NCBI GenBank assembly: GCA_024636835.1
Contig: JAGXGH010000069.1
Span: 62,001 to 126,000 of the forward strand
DNA: 64,000 nt
Source of the DNA: Verrucomicrobiales bacterium
GTDB lineage: Bacteria; Verrucomicrobiota; Verrucomicrobiia; Verrucomicrobiales; SLCJ01
Reading direction: 5' to 3'
Below are positions 42,552 to 52,658 of this stretch, piece after piece. The translations under genes and the position numbers were made by a program. The first letter of the stretch is position 1. Every line of letters starts with the position of its first letter. The notes below the pieces were generated by a model, which saw only the letters and a program-made list of their open reading frames with translations, did no database searches and was not told the origin of the DNA.

Positions 42552-44537
42552 TTATGGAAGAGTCACCGAATAGGTTTTACCGGCCGGGCCGCTGACAGAA
42601 AGCACGGTCTTGCCGCCACTGGTCACGGTGGTTTTCTGTTCATCTCCATCGCGCTCAACGACGATGTCCCAAGACCGACCGAAGGCGTGCAGATCGCGCA
42701 GTGCCATGCTCGGCCAAGATTCGGGCAACCACGGTGTGCACTCGAATGAATTCAAACCCGTGGGAACGATGCCGAACATCCCTTCAGTGAAAACGCGCGG
42801 GTAGAGCGAACCGGGGCACAGCATATCAATGGCATCCTCGTCGGGATAAGGACCACGGCTGCCGAAGATTTGCGCATCCACCACACGTCTCGTCAGGTCG
42901 AGCGCCACATCGGTGTGACCGGCTTTGAACAAAACCCGAAGAGCGTAATAGGTCTCGCGCCCCCACTCGGTCGGGCGGGTGGATTCCGCGAGAATGTCCG
43001 CACCTTGCATGCGGTTAGGCCAGAGTTTGTCGGAAATGAGCGCACCCACCGTGGCATCCTGACGCTCGGTGATATCCATGGCGAGCGGCAGCAGAATCCA
43101 ACCACGCAATGTGGTATTACCCGCATAGTAGCGATAGGTCTTGAACCCTTCCACCTCGGCTCCAAAATACGCTTCGATCCCCTTGCGTATTGCGTCGGCG
43201 CGTTGATCAAATTCCGTGGAAACGGCGATCGGCTTGTCCAACGAGCGCGCGAGGTTCGCGGCGAGCCGGTATCCGCCGTAAGCGAGCGCGGATGTGCTGA
43301 GATTGGCGTCACCGGTTGGATAACGGTCTTCCATTTCATCGGTTTCAGAAGCGACAATAGAATCGGGGGTGGTGTGGCTAAGGACAGAGGCAGCACTGTA
43401 TTCGATCAAGGGCCACAGTTCCTCGGCGGCGGCACGATCGCCTTGGAAGAGTAGAAATTTCGCCAAGCCATAAAGCACCATCGCGTCGTCGCCGCGTTCT
43501 TTCTGAGTGAGCTTCAGCGCTTCATGCTCGAAGGAACCGGGAAAGGGATCGATGCCGTGCTCGCGACAATAGTCCTGCCAGATACGATACATGTTCATGC
43601 TGGCGCGGTTCAATTCGGGGTCGCCAAAGAAGGGGAACAGCGGGCTGGAGTATTCCACCGGATCGTTGGCCCAGATGCCCGGAGAATAAGTCAGGCTTCC
43701 GTTGTGGGTGATGAGTCCCTTGATAGTGTCCATCGGACATTCCAGGACGTGAAATTTCTGCAAGGCGAATGCCATGTCCAACCGAGGTTCCGGGGTTTCA
43801 AGACGACCGGGACCGTTCCAGGCAGCTTCGATCACAGCACGTCTCGCAGCACGCTCGACGGTGACATCGAGCGCAATATCGTCGTCGGTTTCCAGCCGGG
43901 CCTGGAGGCTGGTTGCGAATGAGAGCTTGTCGCCGGGTTTGAGTGTTACTGGCTCCACACCCTGGTGTTTTCTGATAAACACCACGCCTTCCATCTTCGG
44001 ATCCGCAATCAGCTCGCGATTCTCCTTCACGGAAAACTCCAAGACCTTCCCGCCGGTGTTAACCACTTGCCATTCCTCCAACACCGCAGCCTTGGACATC
44101 GAAGGATAAATCGTGCGCTCGACAACCACCCCGCCAACCTTCGGATAAGATAAGACCAACATGCCATCGAAGGCTGCTGATGACGGCACACCGAGTTGGA
44201 TGATCTTGCCATCGATCAGAATTTCAGGATCCGACCCGGGATTGGATTCCACCAACAACTTTACCCTCCTGTTGGTGACGTCCGAGCGCACATGATAGAA
44301 ACAGGATCTGTAAGAGAAGCCCATATCCTCGTCGAGCAGCACCTGCATCACCACCCTGCGCCCTTGCATGCAAAGCTCCATGGGATCATTGTGTCTACAA
44401 TCGTGGGTGATGCGCTGACCGGCGGCGTCCACCACCCAGAAGTTGTTCGCGGCGGCTTCCGTTGAAGCGAAGCCGGACGTGATGGCAGCCGTTACGGCAA
44501 GAATAACAAGAGAACGCTTCAGATAGTTCGTATTCAT
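42552..44537 (-). CDS. Secreted six-hairpin glycosidase-like protein
   Basis: 661 residues from the ATG at 44537, which gives a signal peptide (NYLKRSLVILAVTAAITSGFAS). The N-terminal about 260 residues form a beta-sandwich; the remainder looks like an (alpha/alpha)6 barrel with acidic and aromatic segments (SPGIWANDPVEYSSPLFPFF, VASETDEMEDRYPTGDANLS, STRPTEWGRETYYALRVLF), followed by a small C-terminal beta domain. This layout is shared by several clan GH-L/GH-M type families (for example GH65- or GH95-like), but I cannot assign one. Acidic residues in ETDEMEDRYPTGD and TEWGRE are candidates for catalysis. Its context predicts a glycan-cleaving role in the periplasm. Confidence 0.7.
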   Translation of the reverse strand: MNTNYLKRSLVILAVTAAITSGFASTEAAANNFWVVDAAGQRITHDCRHNDPMELCMQGRRVVMQVLLDEDMGFSYRSCFYHVRSDVTNRRVKLLVESNPGSDPEILIDGKIIQLGVPSSAAFDGMLVLSYPKVGGVVVERTIYPSMSKAAVLEEWQVVNTGGKVLEFSVKENRELIADPKMEGVVFIRKHQGVEPVTLKPGDKLSFATSLQARLETDDDIALDVTVERAARRAVIEAAWNGPGRLETPEPRLDMAFALQKFHVLECPMDTIKGLITHNGSLTYSPGIWANDPVEYSSPLFPFFGDPELNRASMNMYRIWQDYCREHGIDPFPGSFEHEALKLTQKERGDDAMVLYGLAKFLLFQGDRAAAEELWPLIEYSAASVLSHTTPDSIVASETDEMEDRYPTGDANLSTSALAYGGYRLAANLARSLDKPIAVSTEFDQRADAIRKGIEAYFGAEVEGFKTYRYYAGNTTLRGWILLPLAMDITERQDATVGALISDKLWPNRMQGADILAESTRPTEWGRETYYALRVLFKAGHTDVALDLTRRVVDAQIFGSRGPYPDEDAIDMLCPGSLYPRVFTEGMFGIVPTGLNSFECTPWLPESWPSMALRDLHAFGRSWDIVVERDGDEQKTTVTSGGKTVLSVSGPAGKTYSVTLP

Positions 44538-44666
44538 AGATATGGTCATCGGAGAGTTCACAGAACCAATAGCTGGCCTTGGTTCATAGCGAGCACGATC
44601 GGAAATTCACCCATGCCCGGCTCCAATGGAAGCACTGGATCCAAGCTTATCCTGAAAGGATACTGG

Positions 44667-47600
44667 CTACTCAAGATTCAGCTTAACCAACTCTGGTTTA
44701 TCGATACTTGCCTTGATCTCTTGGATAGTATCGCGGACCGCTTTCGCTTTCTCCAGACTCATATTCTTTGGGAAGTCCTCTTCGTCATTTTCAAAGTAAT
44801 CCGCTGCCTTCTCCAACAGCGGGATCGCACGTTGGGCATGCGCGCCATAGGGTTTGAGTAAGCCGAGAAGTTTCGGTGTGGTTACCTGACTGCCGTGTTT
44901 TTTCTGGGCTTTGACATAGCCGGCGATGAGCTCAATCCCCTCACTGATCCGATGTTTACTGAACAGTTCGAGACCTGCCGCTTGGATCTGCCCGTCAAAC
45001 ATCACCCCGCTGGGCGCTTTCACAACGATCGCCTGATAGATGGCCGGCAGGATGGGTCGCAATTCATCAAGCGTAAGATTGGAATAGACGCTGGAAAAAG
45101 CTCCCCGCGTTCTTCCGTCCTGATTTTGCAAACCGGCACGCACCGCAGCCAGAAGTTGATCCCGATCAACCCCATCCAGCGAGCGGCCCAAAATCCCGTT
45201 ACGGGTACCGAAGATGGTTTGGGCGATGAAGCGTTGCTCCATCCCACGCGGATCTTCTTGCGTCGACCCTATGGCTACCCTCTGGAGTAATTCAGGCACC
45301 GCAACCATGGCGGACTCGCCAACGCCATTCAAAGCCTTGGCCGCCTGGACACGAAGCCACAGATGATCCCCCTGGAGTAATTCGCGTAACTTCGGCACGG
45401 CAGGTGCCGCATCCTTGCCATAGCGTGCCAGCGCCTGGCAGGCACCCAAACGGGTTTCAACCGTCGGGGCGTCGAGTAGCTCGATCAATTGCTCAACCGA
45501 TACATTTTTCTTCTTGCCAATCACCTCACCTGTTCGCTCGCGAACAACCGGCGACCAACTCGACAACTGCTTCAGAAGCTGCTCTGCGGGAAGATCATCG
45601 TAAGCCGTGAAGGTCTCGTGTCCGACCACCCCACGACCGTCTTCGATCAATTGTTCCGCAGCTTGCTTATCGAACGGGGGAATCACCGAAGCTTGACTGC
45701 CGGTAAGGCGGATGGCCTTGCGGGGCATGGCGTAGGCGATGAGATACATCCCGGTGGCATCCCAGTTGCCATAAGCATCATTTTTCATCTGCGGCGGCCC
45801 CTGATGCGGGAAGCTCCAGTCCCAACTACGTGCCAGATCGAAATACCAAGCACCAAACTGACGCATCCACGCTCCTGTGGCATTCGGCCCACCGCGCGAC
45901 ACGCCGGGCATCGCCCAGGTCATGTTAAAAAAGTTACCAGTATGACCTTGGTCACGTTCACCGCCGTAGGATGCTGTGCTCATTTTGGAAAAGAACCGGG
46001 TGCCTTCCTGATTTCCCAACTGGTCAAAAAGCACGGCCACCATGCCGTTCTTGCCGTTATCCTCGTGACCAAACAAATTGGGAGCATGGTCGCCATAGGG
46101 GATCGCTCCCTTACCAATATAGAAACGCAGCAACTGGTCGCTCCGCTCAATCGCCGTGTTGACGATCGAGTCTTTAACCCCCGCTTCGCGCGCCAGCACC
46201 AGACCAAGTGTCAGAACCGCACCAGGCGAATTCATCATTCCGTATCCGGGAAGGCGTCCATCCGGACTGGCGAACTTATGCCCCCAGGATCCGGCGACGC
46301 TTTGCCCCTCGGACGCTTCCACCGCAATGCGCCGTAAGCCGGGCAGGACCGATTGGTCGCCTGTCGCCAACACGTATTCCGAGAGAAAGACCGTGACATA
46401 ACCATACCACCACGTCGCAAAGCCTTCCACTTCGTAGTCAGCCGCCCAATCCGCTTCTCTCTTGATGATCGGGCGATATTCAGGATTTCCCGTGGCAAGC
46501 AGGCCCAGCGCGTTGAGCGAACGGACGATGGGGTTGTTCTTTTCATACCCCTCCTCTTGCATCCGTGCGGCCAGCGCCTCGGCCGTTTTATCCAGAATTA
46601 TCGTGGACTTCGGACAATCGAAGGGAGCCGTCGGGCTGTATTCGCCAAGGACTGGTAATTGAAGGGTTACCTTATCGACTTTTCCGTCGCGCCAGCGGAT
46701 GAGTGTCAATTTCCCATCGTCAGCTTCGGCTGCGGTGAGGGCTTCACCCATTTCCTTTCGCGGGTCATCAACAAACGCCTTGCCACCGACACCGAGCAAC
46801 ACATCCCCTACTTCCAACAAACCATCACCCGGCGAACCTTCCGCCACCTCGGTGATATAGATCTGACGCGCCAGCTTGGTGTGCATTTTGAAGGTGTACA
46901 TCCAACCACGTGTACCGGTAGCCCCAAGGGTCCAGTGGTTGACGGCGCTCTCCGGAAGCGGATCACCTTTTAGGAAATCCGGGCTGGGGATGTCATGCCT
47001 TCCGAGTTTTTCCGGCTGGGGAATCGGCTCGAGCACTAATGGCTTCTCAATCTCCTTTACCGAATCGCCTAAAAACTCACTGATGGTCGGTTCCATCGCC
47101 TCGGCCCATGCCCAATACCCGTCGAGGTTGGGATGCAAACCGTCGGGCATGAGGTCGCGATTCATGTTACCTTCTTCGTCCAGAAAGACATGCGCCAAAT
47201 CCAGCCAATGAACAGTCTCATTATCGACATAGGTTTCGATAATTTCATTAATCTCCTCGTTGCGGATTCGACCCTTGTCCTCGGGCGTGTCACCACGGGG
47301 GAAAATCGGCATCAGCAGAATTTCGGACTCCGGAAGCTTGGTATGGATCTCCTTGAGCAAGGCAAGAATGCCGTAGGCGCTATCCTCACCTTGCTTCTCC
47401 GGCTCACCCCGGTTGTTAGTGCCGATCATCACTACCACCAGCTTGGGATTATTGTCCTTCATCCCATCCAACCCACCGTTCTGAAAATGCCAGAGCATGT
47501 GGTAGGTCCGGTCGCCACTGGAGCCGATATTCACCGCATTACGATCCCCGTAGTAGGCATCCCAGACCGGCTGACCGACGCGCGACCAACCAAAGACAAT

Positions 47601-47906
47601 CGAATCTCCAACCATCAGAAGGTCGACGTCCTTTTCCGTGCACCAGCGCTTGCGGTCCTCGTGATGTTTGAGCCATGCCGTCCAACCGGATTCATCCGGA
47701 CCGGGTCTCGATTCGGCCATCGTCGCGCGGATATCGGTTTCATAGGCGGGATCTTCCCAAGGCATGGACACCGCATCGGCTGCGGAGTCAGCCTGCTGTT
47801 TCTCAACTGTAATCGTTGGCTCTCCGCCACATCCAGACAGTGCCAGCAACGAAGCCAGTATTGAAGTTGCTGAGATTATTCTGAATAGGGTGGTTCTGTT
47901 TTTCAT
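44667..47906 (-). CDS. Lipoprotein: GDSL/SGNH esterase fused to PDZ-DUF6288-HEAT
   Basis: 1079 residues from the ATG at 47906. The lipobox LLALSGC puts the lipidated Cys at 26. Residues about 60-260 are an SGNH hydrolase: VGDSIVFGW (Ser), NIGSSGDRTYHML (Gly), GTNNRGE (Asn) and DGLHPN (Asp-His). From GRHDIPSPDFLKGDPLPE on, the protein is a full-length homologue of the DUF6288 protein at 34674 (LGATGTRGWMYTFK, SPGDGLLEVGDVLLGVGGKAF, then toroid and HEAT-like parts). The fusion implies that the SGNH esterase and the DUF6288 part act on the same substrate. It is anchored in the outer or inner membrane by its lipid. The gene lies 95 bp after the next GDSL gene. Confidence 0.85.
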   Translation of the reverse strand: MKNRTTLFRIISATSILASLLALSGCGGEPTITVEKQQADSAADAVSMPWEDPAYETDIRATMAESRPGPDESGWTAWLKHHEDRKRWCTEKDVDLLMVGDSIVFGWSRVGQPVWDAYYGDRNAVNIGSSGDRTYHMLWHFQNGGLDGMKDNNPKLVVVMIGTNNRGEPEKQGEDSAYGILALLKEIHTKLPESEILLMPIFPRGDTPEDKGRIRNEEINEIIETYVDNETVHWLDLAHVFLDEEGNMNRDLMPDGLHPNLDGYWAWAEAMEPTISEFLGDSVKEIEKPLVLEPIPQPEKLGRHDIPSPDFLKGDPLPESAVNHWTLGATGTRGWMYTFKMHTKLARQIYITEVAEGSPGDGLLEVGDVLLGVGGKAFVDDPRKEMGEALTAAEADDGKLTLIRWRDGKVDKVTLQLPVLGEYSPTAPFDCPKSTIILDKTAEALAARMQEEGYEKNNPIVRSLNALGLLATGNPEYRPIIKREADWAADYEVEGFATWWYGYVTVFLSEYVLATGDQSVLPGLRRIAVEASEGQSVAGSWGHKFASPDGRLPGYGMMNSPGAVLTLGLVLAREAGVKDSIVNTAIERSDQLLRFYIGKGAIPYGDHAPNLFGHEDNGKNGMVAVLFDQLGNQEGTRFFSKMSTASYGGERDQGHTGNFFNMTWAMPGVSRGGPNATGAWMRQFGAWYFDLARSWDWSFPHQGPPQMKNDAYGNWDATGMYLIAYAMPRKAIRLTGSQASVIPPFDKQAAEQLIEDGRGVVGHETFTAYDDLPAEQLLKQLSSWSPVVRERTGEVIGKKKNVSVEQLIELLDAPTVETRLGACQALARYGKDAAPAVPKLRELLQGDHLWLRVQAAKALNGVGESAMVAVPELLQRVAIGSTQEDPRGMEQRFIAQTIFGTRNGILGRSLDGVDRDQLLAAVRAGLQNQDGRTRGAFSSVYSNLTLDELRPILPAIYQAIVVKAPSGVMFDGQIQAAGLELFSKHRISEGIELIAGYVKAQKKHGSQVTTPKLLGLLKPYGAHAQRAIPLLEKAADYFENDEEDFPKNMSLEKAKAVRDTIQEIKASIDKPELVKLNLE

Positions 47907-48001
47907 GGATCTATTTGTTCTCAATTGCTGCTTATAAAATACTGTAGGAGTCGTGGTAATCGTTGCAGATCAAGCTCTGCTATTATTCTTCGCCTGAATG
48001 G

Positions 48002-48706
48002 TCATCCGGCTTTCTTCAGCCCCAAGGCATCCAAAATAACTGGAGTCACGACTTTTGCACATCCTGATGCCGTGGGGTGGATGGTATCAGGCACGTATTC
48101 CTGAAACAGCTTTTCATCCGATTTCTGTAAATTTATCCAATTGGGATAATGGTCGATAAGGAGGAGTTCTTTTTGTTTGGCAAGCGTTCGATACATTTCG
48201 TAGTGCGCAGTGATATCCTTCCTATATGACCTGTGACCTTTCGTATACTTGTCGCCGGGAGTCATGGTCATCAGGATGATCTCGCACTCCGAATTGTTCT
48301 TGAGAATGCTCGCAATCATTATCTCAAGATTCGCCTTGGCGATCTCCACGGACCCCTTGAATCTCTCGACGCTATCGTTGATGGAGAACTCAATAAACAC
48401 GGTGTCCGGCTTCTTTTGTATGACCTTTTGATCGAGATTTTTCACACCCCAATCCGACCACTGGCCTGCCCCCCCGCTGTTGATGACGGTCGCCAGTCCG
48501 GGATAATGCTTGTCTAGGGCGTCCTTCATCTGACCAACCCACGCACCGCCTTCTGTAAGGCTTGTTCCATAAGCGACCACCACCTGCTTCTTGCCCGCCT
48601 CAAGATTGGTGACGAGCTTCGATAGCTCCCCCGCCCGGCAGACAACCGCTGAGAGCATGAGGACTGTCATGAGCAGTGCTTTGGAATGGAGTGTGATCAT
48701 CTTCAT
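48002..48706 (-). CDS. Secreted SGNH/GDSL esterase
   Basis: 234 residues from the ATG at 48706, seven bases after the stop of the preceding SASA gene, with GAGAG as a likely ribosome-binding site. A signal peptide (ALLMTVLMLSAVVCRA) is followed by the four SGNH blocks: YGTSLTEGG (Ser), NSGGAGQ (Gly), FSINDS (Asn) and DTIHPT (Asp-His). It probably deacylates the glycan targeted by this locus. The tight spacing makes it co-translated with the SASA-Ig protein. The GDSL domain of the fusion protein downstream is only distantly similar. Confidence 0.88.
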   Translation of the reverse strand: MKMITLHSKALLMTVLMLSAVVCRAGELSKLVTNLEAGKKQVVVAYGTSLTEGGAWVGQMKDALDKHYPGLATVINSGGAGQWSDWGVKNLDQKVIQKKPDTVFIEFSINDSVERFKGSVEIAKANLEIMIASILKNNSECEIILMTMTPGDKYTKGHRSYRKDITAHYEMYRTLAKQKELLLIDHYPNWINLQKSDEKLFQEYVPDTIHPTASGCAKVVTPVILDALGLKKAG

Positions 48707-48713
48707 CGCTCTC

Positions 48714-51083
48714 TTATTCACTCAACAGTTCGACCATCTTGTCGCCAAGACCCAAGCCGATACGGAAGTAGCTGCGGGCGTTACCGTGCCAGTGGAAGCC
48801 TTGGTTTCTCGGAGACATCTCGCTTGGTTCGAAGTATCCCCGCGTGTCGTCGGTCAAAACATTTGCCGGCTTGTCGACGCCAGCCACCCAAAGCTGGGCT
48901 TTCTCCACCGCGTGATAGTTTTCGTAGGGAGGGGGGCTCGGGGTGCCACCGTAACCCATGCCTGTGGTGGCGATGACGAAGGGTAGCTCGGGTTTTCCGA
49001 ATTCGGAACGCACAGCGCTGATGAGATCGGGCAGGTTGAGTTTGTATTCCTCCGCGACCTTGTCTGGTGCCTTGTCGCTGGTTCCCTGATGCCAGGCAAA
49101 GCCGGCGATCTGGTAGCCGCGGCCCTCCCATTCGGGGAACTCCTTGCCAAGATTGAAGAGCACTTCCTGCACATTCTCGAACATTTCAATGTAGGAAGGT
49201 CCAATCGCACCGCCACGCTTCGCCGCTGCGTAGGGCGAGCGGAATTGGCTCACCAGATTGTGCCCACCCCATGCTGGCTTGATGAGAAGCACGTCGTCGT
49301 TCTTGTAGTAATCGCCGAGGATTTGCCCAAAGCCGAACTCAGGACCGAACCACCTGCCGTTGCTGGTCAGGGGGCCAAGGTCGCCCTTGTAAATCGCACC
49401 GCCGTATTTGGCGTTGGCACCATTGCGCCACCACAGCTTCACGTCGCTGCGCATCTTCCACCAGCTTTTGGCTGGGTCATCGGGGTTTAGCAACAGCGAG
49501 TGATATTTGAATTCCGGATATTTGGAATCGTTGAGGGCAAGGTACCGCAGAGTTCCCGGTGCGCCGACCTTGTTGTCTTTTCCGATTTCACTGTGGCCAT
49601 AGCCGACCATATTCGACTGACCGGCCAGGATGAAGACTTTGACGCCCTTCGGATCATCATCCCATGTGCGCATGGATGTCTCCGACTCCACCAATGGATG
49701 GTTGGCGAGGTCAGTCAGATTACTGGTAGAGATGGTGTAAGTAGTATCGGGCTTCAAGCTTTCCTTGGTGGTCAAGGTGACAGATCCATTGTTTAGGTCA
49801 AAGACGGCGGATTCCATGGCCAGTAGTTTGCCGCCATCCTGCGTGACGGCATAGTTATCGGCAGACAGCGAGGTCGTTGGAATCATCGGCTCGCTGAAGA
49901 CCATGCTAACGGTTTTACCGCTACCCCAGACCCGCTCGATAGTCGGCGGGGTGGAATCGGGCAAGCCGATTTCAAACTTCAATTTTCCGTTGCCTTTAAC
50001 GGGATTGGCAAAGGGGCCGAACGTTGTGAGCTTGTTCTTTTTATCGGCTTCAATGGCTGCTGCCACACACGGTTGGTAGCCACCCACATCATGGGCAGCG
50101 TAAATTCCGTAGGTTTCGCCGGGATTGGATGACCACTCTAGGTAATAGCGGTCACTTTTCGCACCGTAGACTTGCTTGGTAATTTTCACCTCCTGTCGTG
50201 CCGGGATGCTGCCGCTGATCACGCTTTTGAAATCGGTTCCGATGCGGATTTCATCGATCGCGTTGCTCGGGAGAATCGTACAGATGGTCAGGACATCGAG
50301 CGTATTTTCGTCAATTTCCGAGCTGCATGACGCGGCGTTCTCGTTGAATGCGGACTCGGTCATTTGTTGATCTTCGGTGAAATACCAGGTGCTTACCTTA
50401 TCGGTTTCTCCGAACTCAAACTTGAGGATGACTATGTTGTCCTTTTTGCTGTCGATGTTGCTGCCGGAAGTGGATGCCACTTCCTCGCCCTTCTTCCAGA
50501 TGACCGGATTCAGGCGCTTCCTGCCATCCCTGAAATTCCGGCCATTGCCGGCGCCGATCGCATCAGCCTCTCCGTCCATCGCGATTGCCCTATCCTTGAA
50601 ACCGCTGTCATCCGAGGCCAGTGCGATACCCACAGGCGCGAAGAACGATTGGTTGGGCATGTGCCACACAGCACTCAACCACAGCACCCCGCCATTATCC
50701 TTGGCCATCTCCCCTGCGCTGCGGGCGAGCTTGCGGGTGGAATGTGGTGCACCTGTCCTATCCCAATCCGAAATACCGACGTATCCCCCCATGGTAGGTA
50801 GGTTGTCGACTACTCCGTCCCAGCCAGGTTCGCCATCACCCCAGCCACCGTCATACAGATCCTCTGGATTAGCCAGCAGATCGTAGATGAACGCATGGCC
50901 AGTCGCGCCGGCGGTGTCTTTCCAAGCCTCGGCAAAGCCAAGGCCGCCGTTGCGGTTTTCAAGCCGACCCGCCACCTCGTGGTTGTAGGCTAGGTAATCG
51001 AAAGGTTCATAGACCAGCAGCTCGCCGCGGCAAATAGCGATAGTGGTCATCAAAAGAAGGATGGTGCTTCTTGGGCGCTTCAT
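48714..51083 (-). CDS. Secreted multidomain SASA esterase with Ig-like domain
   Basis: 789 residues from the ATG at 51083 (MKRPRSTILLLMTTIAICRG signal). The N-terminal about 270 residues are a beta-rich LamG/ConA-like module (YEPFDYLAYNHEVAGRLENR). A SbsA-type Ig-like domain (SMVFSEPMIPTTSLSADNYAV) sits at about 395-495. The SASA catalytic domain begins at KVFILAGQSNMVGYGHSEIG (about 500) and includes AGFAWHQGTSDKAP near 690 and GFHWHGNARSYFRIG at the end. It likely deacetylates polysaccharide and binds it through the accessory modules. An about 590-bp gap separates it from the ThuA gene, so it may start its own transcript together with the downstream GDSL gene. Confidence 0.87.
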   Translation of the reverse strand: MKRPRSTILLLMTTIAICRGELLVYEPFDYLAYNHEVAGRLENRNGGLGFAEAWKDTAGATGHAFIYDLLANPEDLYDGGWGDGEPGWDGVVDNLPTMGGYVGISDWDRTGAPHSTRKLARSAGEMAKDNGGVLWLSAVWHMPNQSFFAPVGIALASDDSGFKDRAIAMDGEADAIGAGNGRNFRDGRKRLNPVIWKKGEEVASTSGSNIDSKKDNIVILKFEFGETDKVSTWYFTEDQQMTESAFNENAASCSSEIDENTLDVLTICTILPSNAIDEIRIGTDFKSVISGSIPARQEVKITKQVYGAKSDRYYLEWSSNPGETYGIYAAHDVGGYQPCVAAAIEADKKNKLTTFGPFANPVKGNGKLKFEIGLPDSTPPTIERVWGSGKTVSMVFSEPMIPTTSLSADNYAVTQDGGKLLAMESAVFDLNNGSVTLTTKESLKPDTTYTISTSNLTDLANHPLVESETSMRTWDDDPKGVKVFILAGQSNMVGYGHSEIGKDNKVGAPGTLRYLALNDSKYPEFKYHSLLLNPDDPAKSWWKMRSDVKLWWRNGANAKYGGAIYKGDLGPLTSNGRWFGPEFGFGQILGDYYKNDDVLLIKPAWGGHNLVSQFRSPYAAAKRGGAIGPSYIEMFENVQEVLFNLGKEFPEWEGRGYQIAGFAWHQGTSDKAPDKVAEEYKLNLPDLISAVRSEFGKPELPFVIATTGMGYGGTPSPPPYENYHAVEKAQLWVAGVDKPANVLTDDTRGYFEPSEMSPRNQGFHWHGNARSYFRIGLGLGDKMVELLSE

Positions 51084-51669
51084 AATCATATGCAGTATAT
51101 CAGAGTGAGGTTCACAACCTGTCATCTATCTGGTCATCTTATCGTACCACTGATGTGCGCTATTCGCGCTTGGTGCTAGCAAGAGATATGAGCGCCTCAT
51201 CGCTACTCATCCTGATTATTCTTCAGAATCTGTCCGTCCTTGATAAAAGGAACCAGTAGGCTTGAAATTCGACATCAAACCCGAATATTGTACAGACTAT
51301 TCTCTTTAGCAGTATGGGAGAACCCCTTGAAACGAAAATCGCAAAGCTCTTTTCGATGTCCGATGAGACTTGGGAAAGGCACGCAAACCCATGAATCTTT
51401 TGGAATTTGGTATACTGTCCAACACTACTCGGCACAGTAATGACTTATGCCGGGGATGTCTGATTTCTCGACCGAATAGTCTGGCTCTACGAAGACACGA
51501 AGGCCTAGCCAAGAACTCGACTAGCTCCCCGCAACGCAATACTCCAAAGGAGAAAGAATCGGTATGCGGTGGTTAACAACCCCCGTGCAGTCGGCTTCCA
51601 TCCGACATTTCTGGAGCGCGATCACTTCTCATGGTGAGAGGCAGGCTGAACGGCCAACCGACGATCTCC
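51084..51669. other. Long intergenic region, no supported gene
   Basis: Nearly 590 bp between the SASA-Ig gene and the ThuA gene, both minus strand. Short frames on both strands (about 65-95 codons) lack motifs and ribosome-binding sites. It probably contains the promoter for the SASA-Ig/GDSL transcript. No repeat family from elsewhere in the window was recognised in it. Confidence 0.4.
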
Positions 51670-52479
51670 CTACTTACTATTATTACTGAACCCCTCGACA
51701 GCCGTGCCGTCGGCGTTCAGCTTGTCGAGCGACCAAAGAATCCCCTGGGCGACGAGATCGAGGTACCGATCATCGGCAACGGTCTCGTTGTTATGCCCGA
51801 TCGTGGTGCTGAAGACGCGGGTCTTTTTCGGGCCGTAGAGGTTCGTCCACACGACCACGGCTTCTTGATTCCCTTGCTTGCCCTTAGCGAGGACATGCGC
51901 GCCCTCGTGGACTGAAATATTGTTGTAGAGTTCTTCCTTGATGGTGGTCCAATCGGATAAGCCCTTGGTAATAGCGTGCTCCTTGTCGACATAAGTAACA
52001 TCGATTGGCTTTTGCGGTCCGTGTCCTGTCGATTGGAGGCCGATGTATTCAAACCATTTTCCGTTCTCGGCGCCGATCTCGACCTTCTGTTTGAAATTTC
52101 CGAAACGGTAACTGTGCATCGCGCAGTGGAGATTAACCGCTGGGGTGCCGTCAAGGTGGGGCTTAAGCACACCTTCGATCGTTTTCACGTCAGTAATGCC
52201 GGCTGCACACTCATCATGAATAACCAGATCGTATCCGTCCGCGTAGTCTGGCTTGCCAAAGAACGGCAGCGGCGGTTTTGTAGTACCGTTATCGGTATGA
52301 ACCTGCGTGATCTCGATATTGAGGCGCGCCTCCAAGCCCATCTTTAGAATATCTTTTTGGGTTTTATAGTCGTGGCAGCATCCGCCAGTGATCAACATCA
52401 CTTTAAGCGGCTTCGGGGTTTCGTCCGCGATAGCGAACGTGGCAGTCAGCGAGAGAATGGAAATCAGGAGTTTTTTCAT
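51670..52479 (-). CDS. Secreted ThuA-domain protein (first copy)
   Basis: 269 residues with a signal peptide (KKLLISILSLTATFAIA). It has the ThuA/GATase1-like fold, with VMLITGGCCHDY near residue 28, YDLVIHDECAAG, PAVNLHCAMHSYR and VVVWTNLYGPKKTRVFSTTIGH. The first copy differs from the second copy at 53793 in most positions. ThuA proteins are linked to sugar catabolism (trehalose utilisation in rhizobia) and are abundant in verrucomicrobial glycan loci, but their reaction is not settled. Exported here. It lies 175 bp after the TIM-barrel gene, with a 3-prime-end repeat between them. Confidence 0.85.
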   Translation of the reverse strand: MKKLLISILSLTATFAIADETPKPLKVMLITGGCCHDYKTQKDILKMGLEARLNIEITQVHTDNGTTKPPLPFFGKPDYADGYDLVIHDECAAGITDVKTIEGVLKPHLDGTPAVNLHCAMHSYRFGNFKQKVEIGAENGKWFEYIGLQSTGHGPQKPIDVTYVDKEHAITKGLSDWTTIKEELYNNISVHEGAHVLAKGKQGNQEAVVVWTNLYGPKKTRVFSTTIGHNNETVADDRYLDLVAQGILWSLDKLNADGTAVEGFSNNSK

Positions 52480-52548
52480 GATGCGTTGATAGATGTGATC
52501 TCAGATACGTGAGACGGGCGCAAGTTTGTTCATCCGACCTATACCTAA

Positions 52549-52658
52549 TATCGAATTCAAATATCCTTTTGATCGTTCGACGCAGGCATTCATCGATAAT
52601 GTCAGCGTTCCCTATTCGCCTCGCCTATAAACCTTACCGGGGTCCGTCCGGCATTAGA
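52549..52658 (-). repeat. 3'-end element after the TIM-barrel gene
   Basis: On the minus strand it begins at the stop codon (TCTAATGCCGGACGG) and runs about 110 nt. It matches the element after galU (61159-61264) across GGTAAGGTTTATA, GGGAAC, ATGAATG and GCGTCGAACGATC blocks, roughly 80% identical with small gaps. It contains a CCGG/CCGG hairpin near its start. Same position and orientation relative to both genes. Confidence 0.75.

Noticed and set aside
45489-46337. 282-codon plus-strand frame
   Set aside because: Antisense shadow of the GDSL-DUF6288 lipoprotein; the homologous stretch of its paralogue does not keep this frame open.
51240-51576. Short frames on both strands in the 51084-51669 gap
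   Set aside because: Mutually overlapping, no motifs, no start signals; treated as intergenic.
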